A stretch of 64,000 nt of DNA from Bradyrhizobium sp. MOS003 (GTDB taxonomy: Bacteria > Pseudomonadota > Alphaproteobacteria > Rhizobiales > Xanthobacteraceae): the NCBI RefSeq assembly GCF_003020125.1, contig NZ_PYFW01000004.1:496001-560000 (forward strand). The letters run 5' to 3'. The notes under the pieces are model-generated. The model worked only from the letters and a program-made list of their open reading frames with translations. It was not told the origin of the DNA and made no database searches. Below, piece by piece: positions 34,918-43,289 of the stretch. How positions within the stretch are numbered: the stretch's first letter is position 1; the number at the start of each line of letters is the position of its first letter. The position numbers and the translations under genes were made by a program.

Positions 34918-35820
34918 TTACGCGCTGCGTGGCCTCTTTTTCTTGCACTCTACCAATATCCAGTCGCGAAATGCCTTCATCGCAGGTGAGAGCTTTTTCG
35001 ATTTCAGGGACGTGAGCCAATAGGATCCCAGAAAGGCTCGACTGTCATAGGGGCAAACCAGCCGCTTGCGCGCCAGGTCGTCGGAAAACAGCACGACCGG
35101 CAGCAGCGAGACGCCGGCACCTTGAGCTGCCGCATGCGCCAGGGAGACCGACGAGTCAAACATAGGGCCGGTCATCCGCGGTTGCCTGCATTTTACCGCC
35201 TCGAACCAGTGCGCCCATTCGCCCGGCCGATACGAGCGCAACAGCACCTCCTTATGGAGGTCGACTGGATGTTTGAGACGCTTCGCGACGTCAGGCGCGC
35301 ACATCGGTGTGAAATGAGCCTCGACCAGACGCTCGGCGTTCGTTCCGTGCCACGCGCCGTCGCCAAATCGAATGGCGTAGTCCAATCCTTCGCCGCCGAG
35401 GTCCACGCGATTGTTGTTCGCGAAGATCCTGACGTCGATATGCGGATGGCTCGAGGTGAAGCTCCCGAGGCGCGGAAGCAGCCAGCCCGACGCGAACGTT
35501 CCGACCACGCCGATGGCGAGGCTCTCACGCATGCGGCCATTCTCGAACCGATCCAGGACCTGACTGATCTGGCTGAAGGCGCTCGATATGACGGGCTGTA
35601 GCGCTTCGCCCTCTTCCGTGAGAGCAAGCCCGCGGGTCAGCCGCTTGAAGAGCTTGACGCGCAGACTCTCTTCCAGGGTCCGCACTTGCTGGCTCACGGC
35701 TGCCTGCGACACCCGAAGTTCGAGACCCGCTTTGGTGAAGCTCAGATGGCGCGCCGCCGCCTCGAATGAGCGGAGCGCGTTTAGAGGCAGGCTGGAAATG
35801 CTGGCGGGACGGCGGGCCAT
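34918..35820 (-). CDS. LysR-type regulator of the GcvA/AmpR group, probable beta-lactamase regulator
   Basis: 300 residues from ATG 35818-35820. The helix-turn-helix is LNALRSFEAAARHLSFTKAG then VSQAAVSQQVRTLEESL, typical of the GcvA/AmpR clade, with the effector domain after residue 95 (WLLPRLGSFTSSHPHIDVRI). It is divergent from a class A beta-lactamase gene with 98 bases between starts. This is the arrangement of AmpR-type pairs, where the regulator senses cell-wall fragments and induces the enzyme. Control is inferred; I could not mark a T-N11-A operator with confidence. Confidence 0.9.
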   Translation of the reverse strand: MARRPASISSLPLNALRSFEAAARHLSFTKAGLELRVSQAAVSQQVRTLEESLRVKLFKRLTRGLALTEEGEALQPVISSAFSQISQVLDRFENGRMRESLAIGVVGTFASGWLLPRLGSFTSSHPHIDVRIFANNNRVDLGGEGLDYAIRFGDGAWHGTNAERLVEAHFTPMCAPDVAKRLKHPVDLHKEVLLRSYRPGEWAHWFEAVKCRQPRMTGPMFDSSVSLAHAAAQGAGVSLLPVVLFSDDLARKRLVCPYDSRAFLGSYWLTSLKSKKLSPAMKAFRDWILVECKKKRPRSA

Positions 35821-35918
35821 TTTGATCCAAGTTTTACTTATGGATGGCCTTACGAAGCATCGTTTGTCAATTGCCGGAGCCAGACGCAAAACCTCGCTGC
35901 AATTTACGGGAGGTCACG

Positions 35919-36803
35919 GTGCTCACACGACGTCAATTCGGCTCATCAACACTGGCGGCGGCCGGAAGTCTTTTCCTGCCGAGCGTCTCAGGCGCTGCGT
36001 CAGCTGGAACCGCACCGCTGATCGAAGCCATCAAACAGTTGGAGCTGAAGAGTGGCGGCCGGCTCGGCGTGTCCGTGCTCGACACAACGACTAGGGTTCC
36101 GATCCATCACAAGGGAGACGAACGCTTTCCCATGTGCAGCACATTCAAGGTCTTGGCTTCGGCGGCAATCCTCAAGGCCGCGAGCAGCAAGCTGGAAACA
36201 CTTGAACGACGGGTTCGTATCGACCAGGCCGATCTCGTCGAGAACTCGCCCATCACCCGCGAGCACATCGGCGGAGAAGGAATGACACTTCGCGAGCTCT
36301 GCGATGCGGCCATCACCCGGAGCGACAACACGGCCGGTAACGCGCTTCTGAAAAATATCGGCGGTCCGGCCGGCTTGACCAGCTTTGCGCGGAGCCTCGG
36401 CGACGACATCACCAGATTGGACCGAACTGAAACCGAGCTGAACGAGGCCACGCCGGGCGATCCCCGCGACACCACGACTCCAAATGCGATGGCCGCGAAC
36501 TACCGACGCTTGCTGCTCGGTGACGTCCTGCCTCCGGAAGGGCGTGATCAACTCGGCCAATGGCTCATCGCCAACAAGACCGGGGATACTCGTTTACGCG
36601 CCGGGCTGCCGCAAGGCTGGCGTGTGGGCGACAAGACCGGAGCAGGTGAAAATGGCACGACCAATGACGTCGCGATCGTTTGGCCGCCCAAGCGTTCGCC
36701 GCTCATCATCGCGGTCTACCTCACCGGCGCATCGCTCGACCCAAATGGACGAAATGATGTGATCGCATCCGTCGGTCGGGAGGTCGGCAAGGCCTTCGGC
36801 TGA
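35919..36803 (+). CDS. bla: Class A beta-lactamase with Tat signal
   Basis: 294 residues from GTG 35919, chosen because GGGAGG lies five bases ahead. The N-terminus LTRRQFGSSTLAAAG is a twin-arginine export signal. All class A motifs are present: CSTFK (nucleophile Ser74, Lys77), SDN (135-137), ETELN (general-base Glu171) and KTG (239-241). A Cys directly precedes the nucleophile but no partner Cys follows KTG, so the carbapenemase-type disulfide is absent. It hydrolyses penicillins and perhaps cephalosporins in the periplasm. It is divergent from a LysR gene. Confidence 0.95.
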   Translation: MLTRRQFGSSTLAAAGSLFLPSVSGAASAGTAPLIEAIKQLELKSGGRLGVSVLDTTTRVPIHHKGDERFPMCSTFKVLASAAILKAASSKLETLERRVRIDQADLVENSPITREHIGGEGMTLRELCDAAITRSDNTAGNALLKNIGGPAGLTSFARSLGDDITRLDRTETELNEATPGDPRDTTTPNAMAANYRRLLLGDVLPPEGRDQLGQWLIANKTGDTRLRAGLPQGWRVGDKTGAGENGTTNDVAIVWPPKRSPLIIAVYLTGASLDPNGRNDVIASVGREVGKAFG

Positions 36804-36819
36804 CAATCGTGTACCCGTC

Positions 36820-37758
36820 CTACCCCGCCCGCGCCGCGCGCCGCAGCGCCTGCGGCGGTTGGCCGAAGGCGCGGATGAAGGCGCGCCGCATGCGCTCGGG
36901 ATCGCCGAAGCCGGTCGCCTCTGCGACCAGCTCGATCCCTTCGCGCGAGGACTGCACGCGTTCGCGCGCGACTTCGAGCCGCAGCCGCTCGATCGCTTTC
37001 GACGGCGTCGTGCCGGTCTCGGCGGCGAAGGCGCGGGCAAAATGCCGCGCGCTCATGCCGGCGCGATCGGCGAGGTCCTCCACCGTGAGCGGCGCGTCGA
37101 GATTTTCGCGCGCCCAGGACAACAGCGCGCCGAAGCGGCCGTTTGGCGTCTTCAACTCCAGCAACGAGGAGAACTGCGACTGGCCGCCGCTGCGGCGGTG
37201 GTAAAGCACGAGGTGCCGCGCCGCCTCCTGCGCGACCTCCTCGCCATGGTCCTCGGTGACCATCGCGAGCGCCAGATCGATGCCCGCGGTGATGCCGGCC
37301 GAGGTCCAGACATTGCCGTCTCGGGTGAAGATCTGGTCCGGCTCGAACTTCACCTTGGGATAGCGCGCGACGAAATCGCGCGTCCGTCCCCAATGCGTGG
37401 TGGCGCGCCGGCCGTCGAGCAGCCCCGCCTCAGCGAGCACATAGGCGCCCGAGCAGACGCTCGCGACGCGCACGCCGCGCCGCGCCAGCCGGTGCACGAA
37501 GGCGCGCGTGACCTCGCAGCGCGCGGCATCCGCTACGCCCGCGCCGCCGGCGATCACCAGCGTCGTGATCGCATTCGCCGACTTGAAATCCCGCGCCATC
37601 ATCTCGACGCCCGACGAGCTGCGCACCAGTCCCGCGCTCGCGGCCAGCAGGCGTAGCGCAAGCGTCTTGCCTGTGCAGCGCGCCGCGACCTCGAACACCG
37701 AGATCGGGCCAGCCGCATCGAGCAATTGGAAATCAGGGAAAATCAGGATGCCGATCAT
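36820..37758 (-). CDS. GlxA-type AraC regulator with DJ-1/PfpI N-terminal domain
   Basis: 312 residues from ATG 37756-37758. The N-terminal DJ-1/PfpI-like domain (1-180) begins MIGILIFPDFQLLDAAGP and has VASVCSGAYVLAEAGLLDG with the nucleophile-elbow Cys. The C-terminal AraC domain (about 215-310) shows two helix-turn-helix units (VEDLADRAGMSARHFARAF and ELVAEATGFGDPERMRRAF). GlxA-like regulators use the degenerate enzyme domain as sensor. The gene is divergent, 96 bases away, from an isonitrile hydratase gene whose product shares the same fold, so it probably controls it. Confidence 0.92.
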   Translation of the reverse strand: MIGILIFPDFQLLDAAGPISVFEVAARCTGKTLALRLLAASAGLVRSSSGVEMMARDFKSANAITTLVIAGGAGVADAARCEVTRAFVHRLARRGVRVASVCSGAYVLAEAGLLDGRRATTHWGRTRDFVARYPKVKFEPDQIFTRDGNVWTSAGITAGIDLALAMVTEDHGEEVAQEAARHLVLYHRRSGGQSQFSSLLELKTPNGRFGALLSWARENLDAPLTVEDLADRAGMSARHFARAFAAETGTTPSKAIERLRLEVARERVQSSREGIELVAEATGFGDPERMRRAFIRAFGQPPQALRRAARAG

Positions 37759-37854
37759 AGGGGGATGTCCGAAATAGAGGGAATTACGCCATTCCAGACA
37801 CAACCGCACCATGCCAGTCTTCGCTCGTCAAGCTCATCTTTGGAGGACCTGCCG

Positions 37855-38541
37855 ATGTCGTCACCGCTCCAGATCGGTCTTCTGGTATTTCCGCGCGTCA
37901 CCCAGCTCGACTTCACCGGCCCCTTGCAGGTGTTTTCCATGGTGCCCGGCGCGAAGCTGCATCTGATCTGGAAGCGGATCGAGCCGGTGCCGAGCGATTC
38001 CGTGCTGACGCTGACGCCGACCACGACATTCGCCGAGTGCCCGCAACTCGACGTGATCTGCGTGCCCGGCGGCGGCGGCACCAACGACCTGCTCAACGAT
38101 GAGGAGGTGCTCGATTTCCTGCGCAGGCAGGCCGAAGGCGCAAAGTATGTCACCTCCGTCTGCACGGGCTCGCTGGCGCTCGGCGCCGCCGGTCTGTTGA
38201 AGGGCTACCGCGCCGCGACCCATTGGAGCGCGATGGAGATGCTCGGCCAATTCGGCGCGACGCCAACGAAGACACGCGTCTGCATCGACCGCAATCGCAT
38301 CACCGGCGGCGGAGTCACCGCTGGAATCGATTTCGCGCTGACGCTGGTCTCCCTCATGGTCGATCGCACCACGGCGGAAGCAATCCAGCTCCAGATGGAA
38401 TACAACCCCGCCCCGCCGTTCAATTCGGGCTCGCCCGACACCGCGCCTGCTGAAGTCTTGGCCTTGCTGAGAGAGCGCGGCGCGCAAAACCAGGCGCGGA
38501 GGCTCGAGGCGGTCAAGCGAGCGGCGGAGCGAGTGAACTAA
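37855..38541 (+). CDS. inhA: Isonitrile hydratase (DJ-1/PfpI family)
   Basis: 228 residues, a length I recall for Pseudomonas putida InhA, which it resembles along its length from memory: QIGLLVFPRVTQLDFTGP, ECPQLDVICVPGGGGTNDLL, YVTSVCTGSLALGAAGLLKG with the catalytic Cys, RITGGGVTAGIDFALTL and YNPAPPFNSGSPDTAPAEV. InhA converts isonitriles to N-formamides. TGGAGGA precedes ATG 37855. Divergent from the GlxA-like regulator. I separate it from other DJ-1 members by the tail motif PPFNSGSPDTAPA; no alignment was run. Confidence 0.85.
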   Translation: MSSPLQIGLLVFPRVTQLDFTGPLQVFSMVPGAKLHLIWKRIEPVPSDSVLTLTPTTTFAECPQLDVICVPGGGGTNDLLNDEEVLDFLRRQAEGAKYVTSVCTGSLALGAAGLLKGYRAATHWSAMEMLGQFGATPTKTRVCIDRNRITGGGVTAGIDFALTLVSLMVDRTTAEAIQLQMEYNPAPPFNSGSPDTAPAEVLALLRERGAQNQARRLEAVKRAAERVN

Positions 38542-38554
38542 CCTCTCCTCTCTG

Positions 38555-38677
38555 TCCAGGACGCGCTGCGGCGTGCAACCTGCTGCGCAGAGCCGGGACC
38601 CAGGATGCCACACGGTCCGCTGCCGCATGGGCCCCGGCTCAGCAGCGCACCACCTTCGTGCTACGCAGCGTCCGGGG
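38555..38677. repeat. Large palindromic intergenic repeat (GAGCCGGGACCCA family)
   Basis: Left arm TGCTGCGCAGAGCCGGGACC... mirrors right arm ...GGGCCCCGGCTCAGCAGCGCA, with an outer pair GGACGCGCTGCG / CGCAGCGTCCGG. The left arm is about 38555-38602 and the right about 38627-38677. It lies just after the isonitrile hydratase gene. Confidence 0.8.
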
Positions 38678-38707
38678 CACGAGACCTCGCACAAGCCTCC
38701 GAAAGAA

Positions 38708-38737
38708 AAAGGCCGCTCGGTTTCCCAAGCGGCCTTT
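38708..38737. terminator. Bidirectional hairpin terminator
   Basis: Stem AAAGGCCGCT / AGCGGCCTTT with a ten-base loop. A-run before and T-run after allow it to work for the rightward inhA and the leftward NDUFA12 transcripts. Confidence 0.85.
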
Positions 38738-39034
38738 CCTGTCTTACGGTGGCTGCACATTCCATCGGGCGATTTCGGAACTTCCAGACCGGGGGCCTAT
38801 CTCCCGATCGAGTCCTGCTCGGCGGCCGCTGCATCTCGGGACAGTCGCGAACTGTTGCCCGAACCGAACGCGATGGTCTCCCATCTCCGTAAGATCGGGT
38901 CATTGAGCCGCATCGCTCGCGCGGCTGCAACGCCCGCGCAGACGCGGTCCCCGCTGTTCCCGTTGTCCACAGCAGGGTGAGGCGGATGCGGGTGCATCCA
39001 ACCGAACGATCGAGATTGATGGCGGACGGAAAGC

Positions 39035-39442
39035 CTAGCCAGGCGTCCAGGGCTGATAATCGCCGGTCGCCTTCGGCCGCTTGCCGCTGGCCAGCGTCGA
39101 GCCCGAAGGGCGATAGGCGTTGGCCGTGCCGGTGAGATTGGGCTGGTGCGGTTTTTCCCACTCGCGCGGCTGGTAGTTCTCCTGCGTCGGCGGCACATCA
39201 ACGGTGTGATGCATCCAGCCGTGCCATGAGGGCGGGATCCGGCTGGCTTCGGCGTAGCCGTTATAGACCACCCAGCGCCGCTCGAAGCCAAGCGTCGGAT
39301 CGACCACCCCGCCGCGGGTGCGATAGTAGAGATTGCCCTGCTCGTCCTGGCCGACCAGCTCGCCGTACCGCCTGGTCCAGAGTTGGGTGCCAAAAGTCTG
39401 GCCATTCCACCAGGTGAAGAACTTGAGGAAGAACTGTTTCAT
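39035..39442 (-). CDS. NDUFA12-family accessory subunit of NADH dehydrogenase
   Basis: 135 residues from ATG 39440-39442. Family features: N-terminal FLKFFTWWNGQTFGTQLWTRR, FERRWVVYNGYAEASRIPPS, WHGWMHHTVD and PREWEKPHQPNLTGTANAYR. This is the bacterial version of the eukaryotic complex I 17.2-kDa/B17.2 subunit, found only in alphaproteobacteria and mitochondria; it binds the peripheral arm and helps assembly or stability. As usual it is encoded away from the nuo operon. A longer upstream frame has no family support. Confidence 0.93.
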   Translation of the reverse strand: MKQFFLKFFTWWNGQTFGTQLWTRRYGELVGQDEQGNLYYRTRGGVVDPTLGFERRWVVYNGYAEASRIPPSWHGWMHHTVDVPPTQENYQPREWEKPHQPNLTGTANAYRPSGSTLASGKRPKATGDYQPWTPG

Positions 39443-39637
39443 GCGGCAAGGGCCCTGCTTCGTCGGGTCCTGATGCCATCCGGGCGGCGAAATGTCCAGT
39501 TCGGCGGGAGCGGCGCCCCCTCCGCAGCTGCGCATCCCGTGACACCCAAGTTGCCGCAAATCGGACGCGATCCGTTCATGCCGGGTACATCGCCCGTGCG
39601 CAAATTTTTCATTTACGCGCAAACCGGCGTGATCCCA

Positions 39638-39662
39638 GGAACCCTAGCCCTTTCGTCGGGTT
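39638..39662 (+). promoter_or_regulatory. Possible EcfG-type promoter before the BA14K gene
   Basis: GGAAC at 39638-39642, 16 bases, GGTT at 39659-39662; one mismatch to CGTT. It would place the transcript start shortly before the AAAAGGAG ribosome site at 39673-39680. Confidence 0.45.
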
Positions 39663-39687
39663 TGCTTCCGGGAAAAGGAGTTTACTC

Positions 39688-40347
39688 ATGAAAAGTCTGA
39701 AAGTTTTGAGTGCCGCTGCGGCGGTAGCATTGGTTCTCCCGATGGCGACGCCGAGCTTCGCGCAGGGCCTCGGTGGTCGCGGTGGCGGCGGCGGTGCACA
39801 CATCGGCGGTGGCGGCGGCGGCGCTCACTTCGGTGGCGGGGGCGGCGGCGCACGCATGGGCGGCGGCGGATTCGCTGGCGGAGCGCGGATGGGCGGCGGT
39901 GGCGCCGCGTTCCACGGCGGTGGCGGCAATTTCGCGGCCGGTGCAGCGGTCCGCCCGAGCGGCGGCACTTCCTTCACCGGTGGCGCAGCCCGTAACTTTG
40001 CGGCCGCCAGCGGCGGTACCTGGCAGGGTCGCGGTGGCAACTGGAGCGGCCGCGGCGGCAATTGGAACGGCGGGCACTATCATCGTCACGGCGGCGGCGG
40101 CTTCTGGCCCGGCTTCGCGACGGGTGCCGCAATCGGCGGAATTGGCTCCTACGCTTATTATGGCGGCGGCGGCTATTACGGCGACCCCGACTACTATGGC
40201 GACAGCTACTATGACGAGCCGTCGGTCGCGGTCGTTCCCGATGGCGGCGGCGATTCCGTGGCCTACTGTTCGCAGCGCTACAAGTCATATGACCCGGCTT
40301 CGGGCACCTATCTCGGCTATGACGGCCAGCGTCACCCCTGTCCGTAA
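39688..40347 (+). CDS. Exported glycine-rich BA14K-family protein
   Basis: 219 residues with a strong AAAAGGAG site. Signal peptide to about residue 25 (PSFAQG). Residues 28-130 are Gly-rich tandem blocks (repeats of GGGGGGAHxGG and GGGGGARMGGG), followed by a Tyr/Gly segment with one hydrophobic stretch (WPGFATGAAIGGIGSYAYYG). The C-terminus YCSQRYKSYDPASGTYLGYD is the BA14K signature, named after a Brucella lectin-like immunogen. Probably surface or periplasmic; function unknown. A good terminator follows. Confidence 0.88.
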   Translation: MKSLKVLSAAAAVALVLPMATPSFAQGLGGRGGGGGAHIGGGGGGAHFGGGGGGARMGGGGFAGGARMGGGGAAFHGGGGNFAAGAAVRPSGGTSFTGGAARNFAAASGGTWQGRGGNWSGRGGNWNGGHYHRHGGGGFWPGFATGAAIGGIGSYAYYGGGGYYGDPDYYGDSYYDEPSVAVVPDGGGDSVAYCSQRYKSYDPASGTYLGYDGQRHPCP

Positions 40348-40370
40348 GCACTCGAGTCTCGCTTGAAGAG

Positions 40371-40399
40371 AGGCGTCGCATCGCTGCGACGCCTTTTTT
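40371..40399 (+). terminator. Rho-independent terminator after the BA14K gene
   Basis: Perfect ten-base stem AGGCGTCGCA / TGCGACGCCT with loop TCGC and six T. Confidence 0.95.
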
Positions 40400-40590
40400 C
40401 GCGTTCCTTGCGCCTCAGCGATTTCGCACGCATCGGGGCATTGGCCGCAAATGATGCTTACGCGTCGAAGCAACCGGACCTTTATTCACTGCACCGTGCA
40501 TATCTACCCTGACCCAATCCAAAATTGACCCGAGACACGATTCGCGGATATCACCCATCACAGTGGGGACTTCGATGACTGGGAAGTGTC

Positions 40591-41013
40591 ATGCCGCGTA
40601 TTCTCGTGGTTGATGACGATCCGATGGTCGGCGCGACCATCGAGGTCCTCCTCCAACGTCAGGGCTTCGACGTCACGCTGGCCGACGGTGGCGAAACAGG
40701 ACTGGCTGCGCTGGAAGCGCAGGCCTTTGAGGTCATGCTCGTAGATATCTTCATGCCGCATATGCGCGGCTTCGAGTCCATCCGCATCTTTCACGAGCGC
40801 GCGCCGGCTACTCCGTTGATAGCGATGTCCGGCTATGCCTTCGCTTCATCCGCCTCGCCCTCTCCCGATTTCCTCCGCATGGCGCTGGAGCTCGGCGCCA
40901 CGCGCTGCCTGCGCAAGCCGTTCACGCCGGAAGCGCTGCTGACCACGATCCGGGAATGCCTCGCCGGTCCAGGCGAGAGCGCACAGCCGAAGGACAAGAA
41001 AGAAGCCCCTTGA
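40591..41013 (+). CDS. Single-domain response regulator
   Basis: 140 residues: acidic pocket ILVVDDDPMVGATIEVLLQ, phospho-Asp52 in VMLVDIFMPHMRG, Ser/Thr at LIAMSG and Lys in CLRKPFTPEALL. No output domain. Its stop overlaps the start of the following kinase (TTGA), so the two are coupled and presumably form a cognate pair. Confidence 0.93.
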   Translation: MPRILVVDDDPMVGATIEVLLQRQGFDVTLADGGETGLAALEAQAFEVMLVDIFMPHMRGFESIRIFHERAPATPLIAMSGYAFASSASPSPDFLRMALELGATRCLRKPFTPEALLTTIRECLAGPGESAQPKDKKEAP

Positions 41014-43289
41014 TCCCAACGCAGCGCGTCATTCTCGGTGCTGGACTTGCCATCCTCCTGATCATCACCGCAGCCTCGATCGCCCTCGACGTCAAGTCGC
41101 GGTCCGACGCGACGTGGGTTCATCAGACCGTCCGGGTACAGAAGAATATCTCGGATCTGCGCGTGCTGCTGCGCCGCGCCGAGAGCGCCGCGCGCGGCTA
41201 TGAACTTTACCGTAGCCCTGCCTTCAACGCCGAATTCCAGTCTGTACAAGCCCAGATCGCGCCGGCGCTCGCCGAACTCAAGCGCGGCGTGCGCGACAAT
41301 CCGGATCAGGTCAAGCTGCTGCAGGGCACAGAACCGCTGGCCCTGCGCCGGGTCGAGATCGCGGCCGAGGCGATGCGCCTGCGCGCGGCTGGCGACGAGG
41401 CCGGCATAGCCGCGCTCAGCAGCAAGGCCGAGGGCCGCGGCCTGATGGACGCCGTGATGGGCAACCTCGACCATCTGAGCGCGGAGGAGGAACGCGTGCT
41501 CGCCGCGCGCTCCCAGGATTCGCGCCGCACCGGAATCGTGCTGCTCGGCATCGACGTCGCCGGCGCCCTGCTGATCCTGCTGCTGGTCGCGCTGGTGATG
41601 CGCGAGAGCCGGCGCGCGACGGTCGAGCTCGAGAGCACGCTGAGCGAGACCACGGCTGCCAACCACGCGCTCGAAGCGGCGGTGGCCGAGCGCACCGAAC
41701 ACCTCGTCAACGCGCATGACGAACTGCGCCTGTCGGTCAACGTGCTCCAGAGCACGTTTCACAGCATGGCGGAGGCTGTGCTGGTCATCGACGCCGAGGG
41801 CAACGTCCTGCTGTCAAATCCGGCCGCAGAGCGCATGCTGCTGCATCACACCGGCATGAACCTGCGCAATCTGCGCGCGCTGTCGGATGTGTTTCACGGC
41901 GACGGCGTCACGCCGCTCAAGGCCGACGAGCTGCCCTCGGTGCGCGTGCTTCGCGGCGAGAAGTTCGAGGACATGGAGATGATCGTCCGCCCGCACAGCG
42001 GCAATCCTCCGCGTCATCTCATGGTCAGCGGCCGGCCGATGCTGAACGGGCAAGGCGACATTTCCGGCGCGGTGCTGGTCTATCACGACGCGACCATGTC
42101 GCGCGAGACCGAGCGCCAGCTGTACCAGTCGCAGAAGCTGGATGCGATCGGCAAGCTGACCGGCGGCGTCGCGCACGATTTCAACAACATGCTGACCGTG
42201 ATCTCCGGCAACACCGAGACGCTGGTGGCGAGCCTGAAAGGGCAGCCCGAGCTCCAGCGCGTGGCGAGGCTGATCGACGAGGCCGCCGAGCGCTGCGCCG
42301 AGCTGATCCAGCATCTGCTCGCCTTCGCGCGCAGGCAGCCGCTGCAACCGCGCAACGTCGAGATCAACGCCGCGATCGCCGACATCGCAAAACTCCTGCG
42401 CCCCACCCTCGGCGAGCAGATCCAGATCGAGACCGTGCTGGAACAGGGGCCGATGACCGCGCATATCGATCCGTCCCGGCTCACCAATGCCGTGCTCAAC
42501 ATGGCGATCAACGCGCGCGATGCCATGCCGAACGGCGGCAAGCTGCTGCTGGAGACCCACCGCGTCGTGCTGGACGAGGCCTATGCGCAGGCCCATGCAG
42601 ACGTGGTGGCCGGCCCCTACGTCATGCTCGCCGTGAGCGACACCGGCACCGGCATGTCGCCCGACACTCAGCTGAAGGCGTTCGAGCCCTTCTTCACCAC
42701 GAAGGAGGTCGGCAAGGGGTCAGGCCTCGGCCTCTCCATGGTCTACGGCTTCGTCAAGCAGTCCGGCGGCCACATCAAGATCTACAGCGAGGAAAGCCAC
42801 GGCACCACGATCAAGCTCTACCTGCCCCCGGGCGAGGGCATGGCGGACGTGGCTGCGGCCGGCGCGCCGCAGGTCGAAGGCGGCGCCGAAACCATCTTCG
42901 TCGTCGAGGACGACAATCTCGTGCGCACCTTCGTCACCGCGCAATTGCAGAGCCTCGGCTACAAGACGATTGCCGCCCCCGACGGCAAGACCGCACTGGA
43001 ACTGATCGCGGCCGGCCAGCCGTTCGATCTCCTCTTCACCGACGTCGTCATCCCCGGCGGCATGAGCGGGCGCGACCTCGCCGACAAGGTGGCCAGGCTG
43101 CGGCCGGGCGTGAAGGTGCTGTACACCTCCGGCTACACCGACAATGCCATCGTCCACCACGGCAAGCTCGACGACGGCGTGATGCTGCTGACGAAGCCCT
43201 ATCGGAGAAACCAGCTCGCCGAGACGATCCGGAAGGCGCTGGGCGGCGGGGCGGCTAGCGCGTCGCCAGCACCACCGCCGCCAGCGTGA
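41010..43289 (+). CDS. Hybrid sensor histidine kinase with CHASE3, PAS and receiver
   Basis: 759 residues from TTG 41010, which overlaps the preceding stop; an in-frame ATG at 40956 inside the regulator gene is the alternative. Order: helix (about 8-28), CHASE3 (LRRAESAARGYELYRSP), second helix (about 175-195), coiled coil, PAS (about 245-360, LVIDAEGNVLLSNPAAERML), HisKA with GGVAHDFNNMLTVISGN (His389), HATPase (NAVLNMAINARDAM, GKGSGLGLSMVYGFVKQSGG) and a receiver with Asp678 (DLLFTDVVIPGGMSG). A class that usually senses envelope or redox cues; signal unknown. The C-terminus runs convergently into the next gene. Confidence 0.92.
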   Translation: MIPTQRVILGAGLAILLIITAASIALDVKSRSDATWVHQTVRVQKNISDLRVLLRRAESAARGYELYRSPAFNAEFQSVQAQIAPALAELKRGVRDNPDQVKLLQGTEPLALRRVEIAAEAMRLRAAGDEAGIAALSSKAEGRGLMDAVMGNLDHLSAEEERVLAARSQDSRRTGIVLLGIDVAGALLILLLVALVMRESRRATVELESTLSETTAANHALEAAVAERTEHLVNAHDELRLSVNVLQSTFHSMAEAVLVIDAEGNVLLSNPAAERMLLHHTGMNLRNLRALSDVFHGDGVTPLKADELPSVRVLRGEKFEDMEMIVRPHSGNPPRHLMVSGRPMLNGQGDISGAVLVYHDATMSRETERQLYQSQKLDAIGKLTGGVAHDFNNMLTVISGNTETLVASLKGQPELQRVARLIDEAAERCAELIQHLLAFARRQPLQPRNVEINAAIADIAKLLRPTLGEQIQIETVLEQGPMTAHIDPSRLTNAVLNMAINARDAMPNGGKLLLETHRVVLDEAYAQAHADVVAGPYVMLAVSDTGTGMSPDTQLKAFEPFFTTKEVGKGSGLGLSMVYGFVKQSGGHIKIYSEESHGTTIKLYLPPGEGMADVAAAGAPQVEGGAETIFVVEDDNLVRTFVTAQLQSLGYKTIAAPDGKTALELIAAGQPFDLLFTDVVIPGGMSGRDLADKVARLRPGVKVLYTSGYTDNAIVHHGKLDDGVMLLTKPYRRNQLAETIRKALGGGAASASPAPPPPA

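Larger units (their letters stand above)
38542..39034. other. Convergent intergenic region with palindrome and terminator
   Basis: Contains a 123-base palindromic repeat (38555-38677), a bidirectional terminator (38708-38737) and about 300 further bases in which I see no gene, tRNA or clear motif. Confidence 0.6.

Noticed and set aside
38740..39034. tRNA or small RNA gene in the inhA-NDUFA12 gap
   Set aside because: No cloverleaf or T-loop pattern; nothing beyond the terminator hairpin can be supported.
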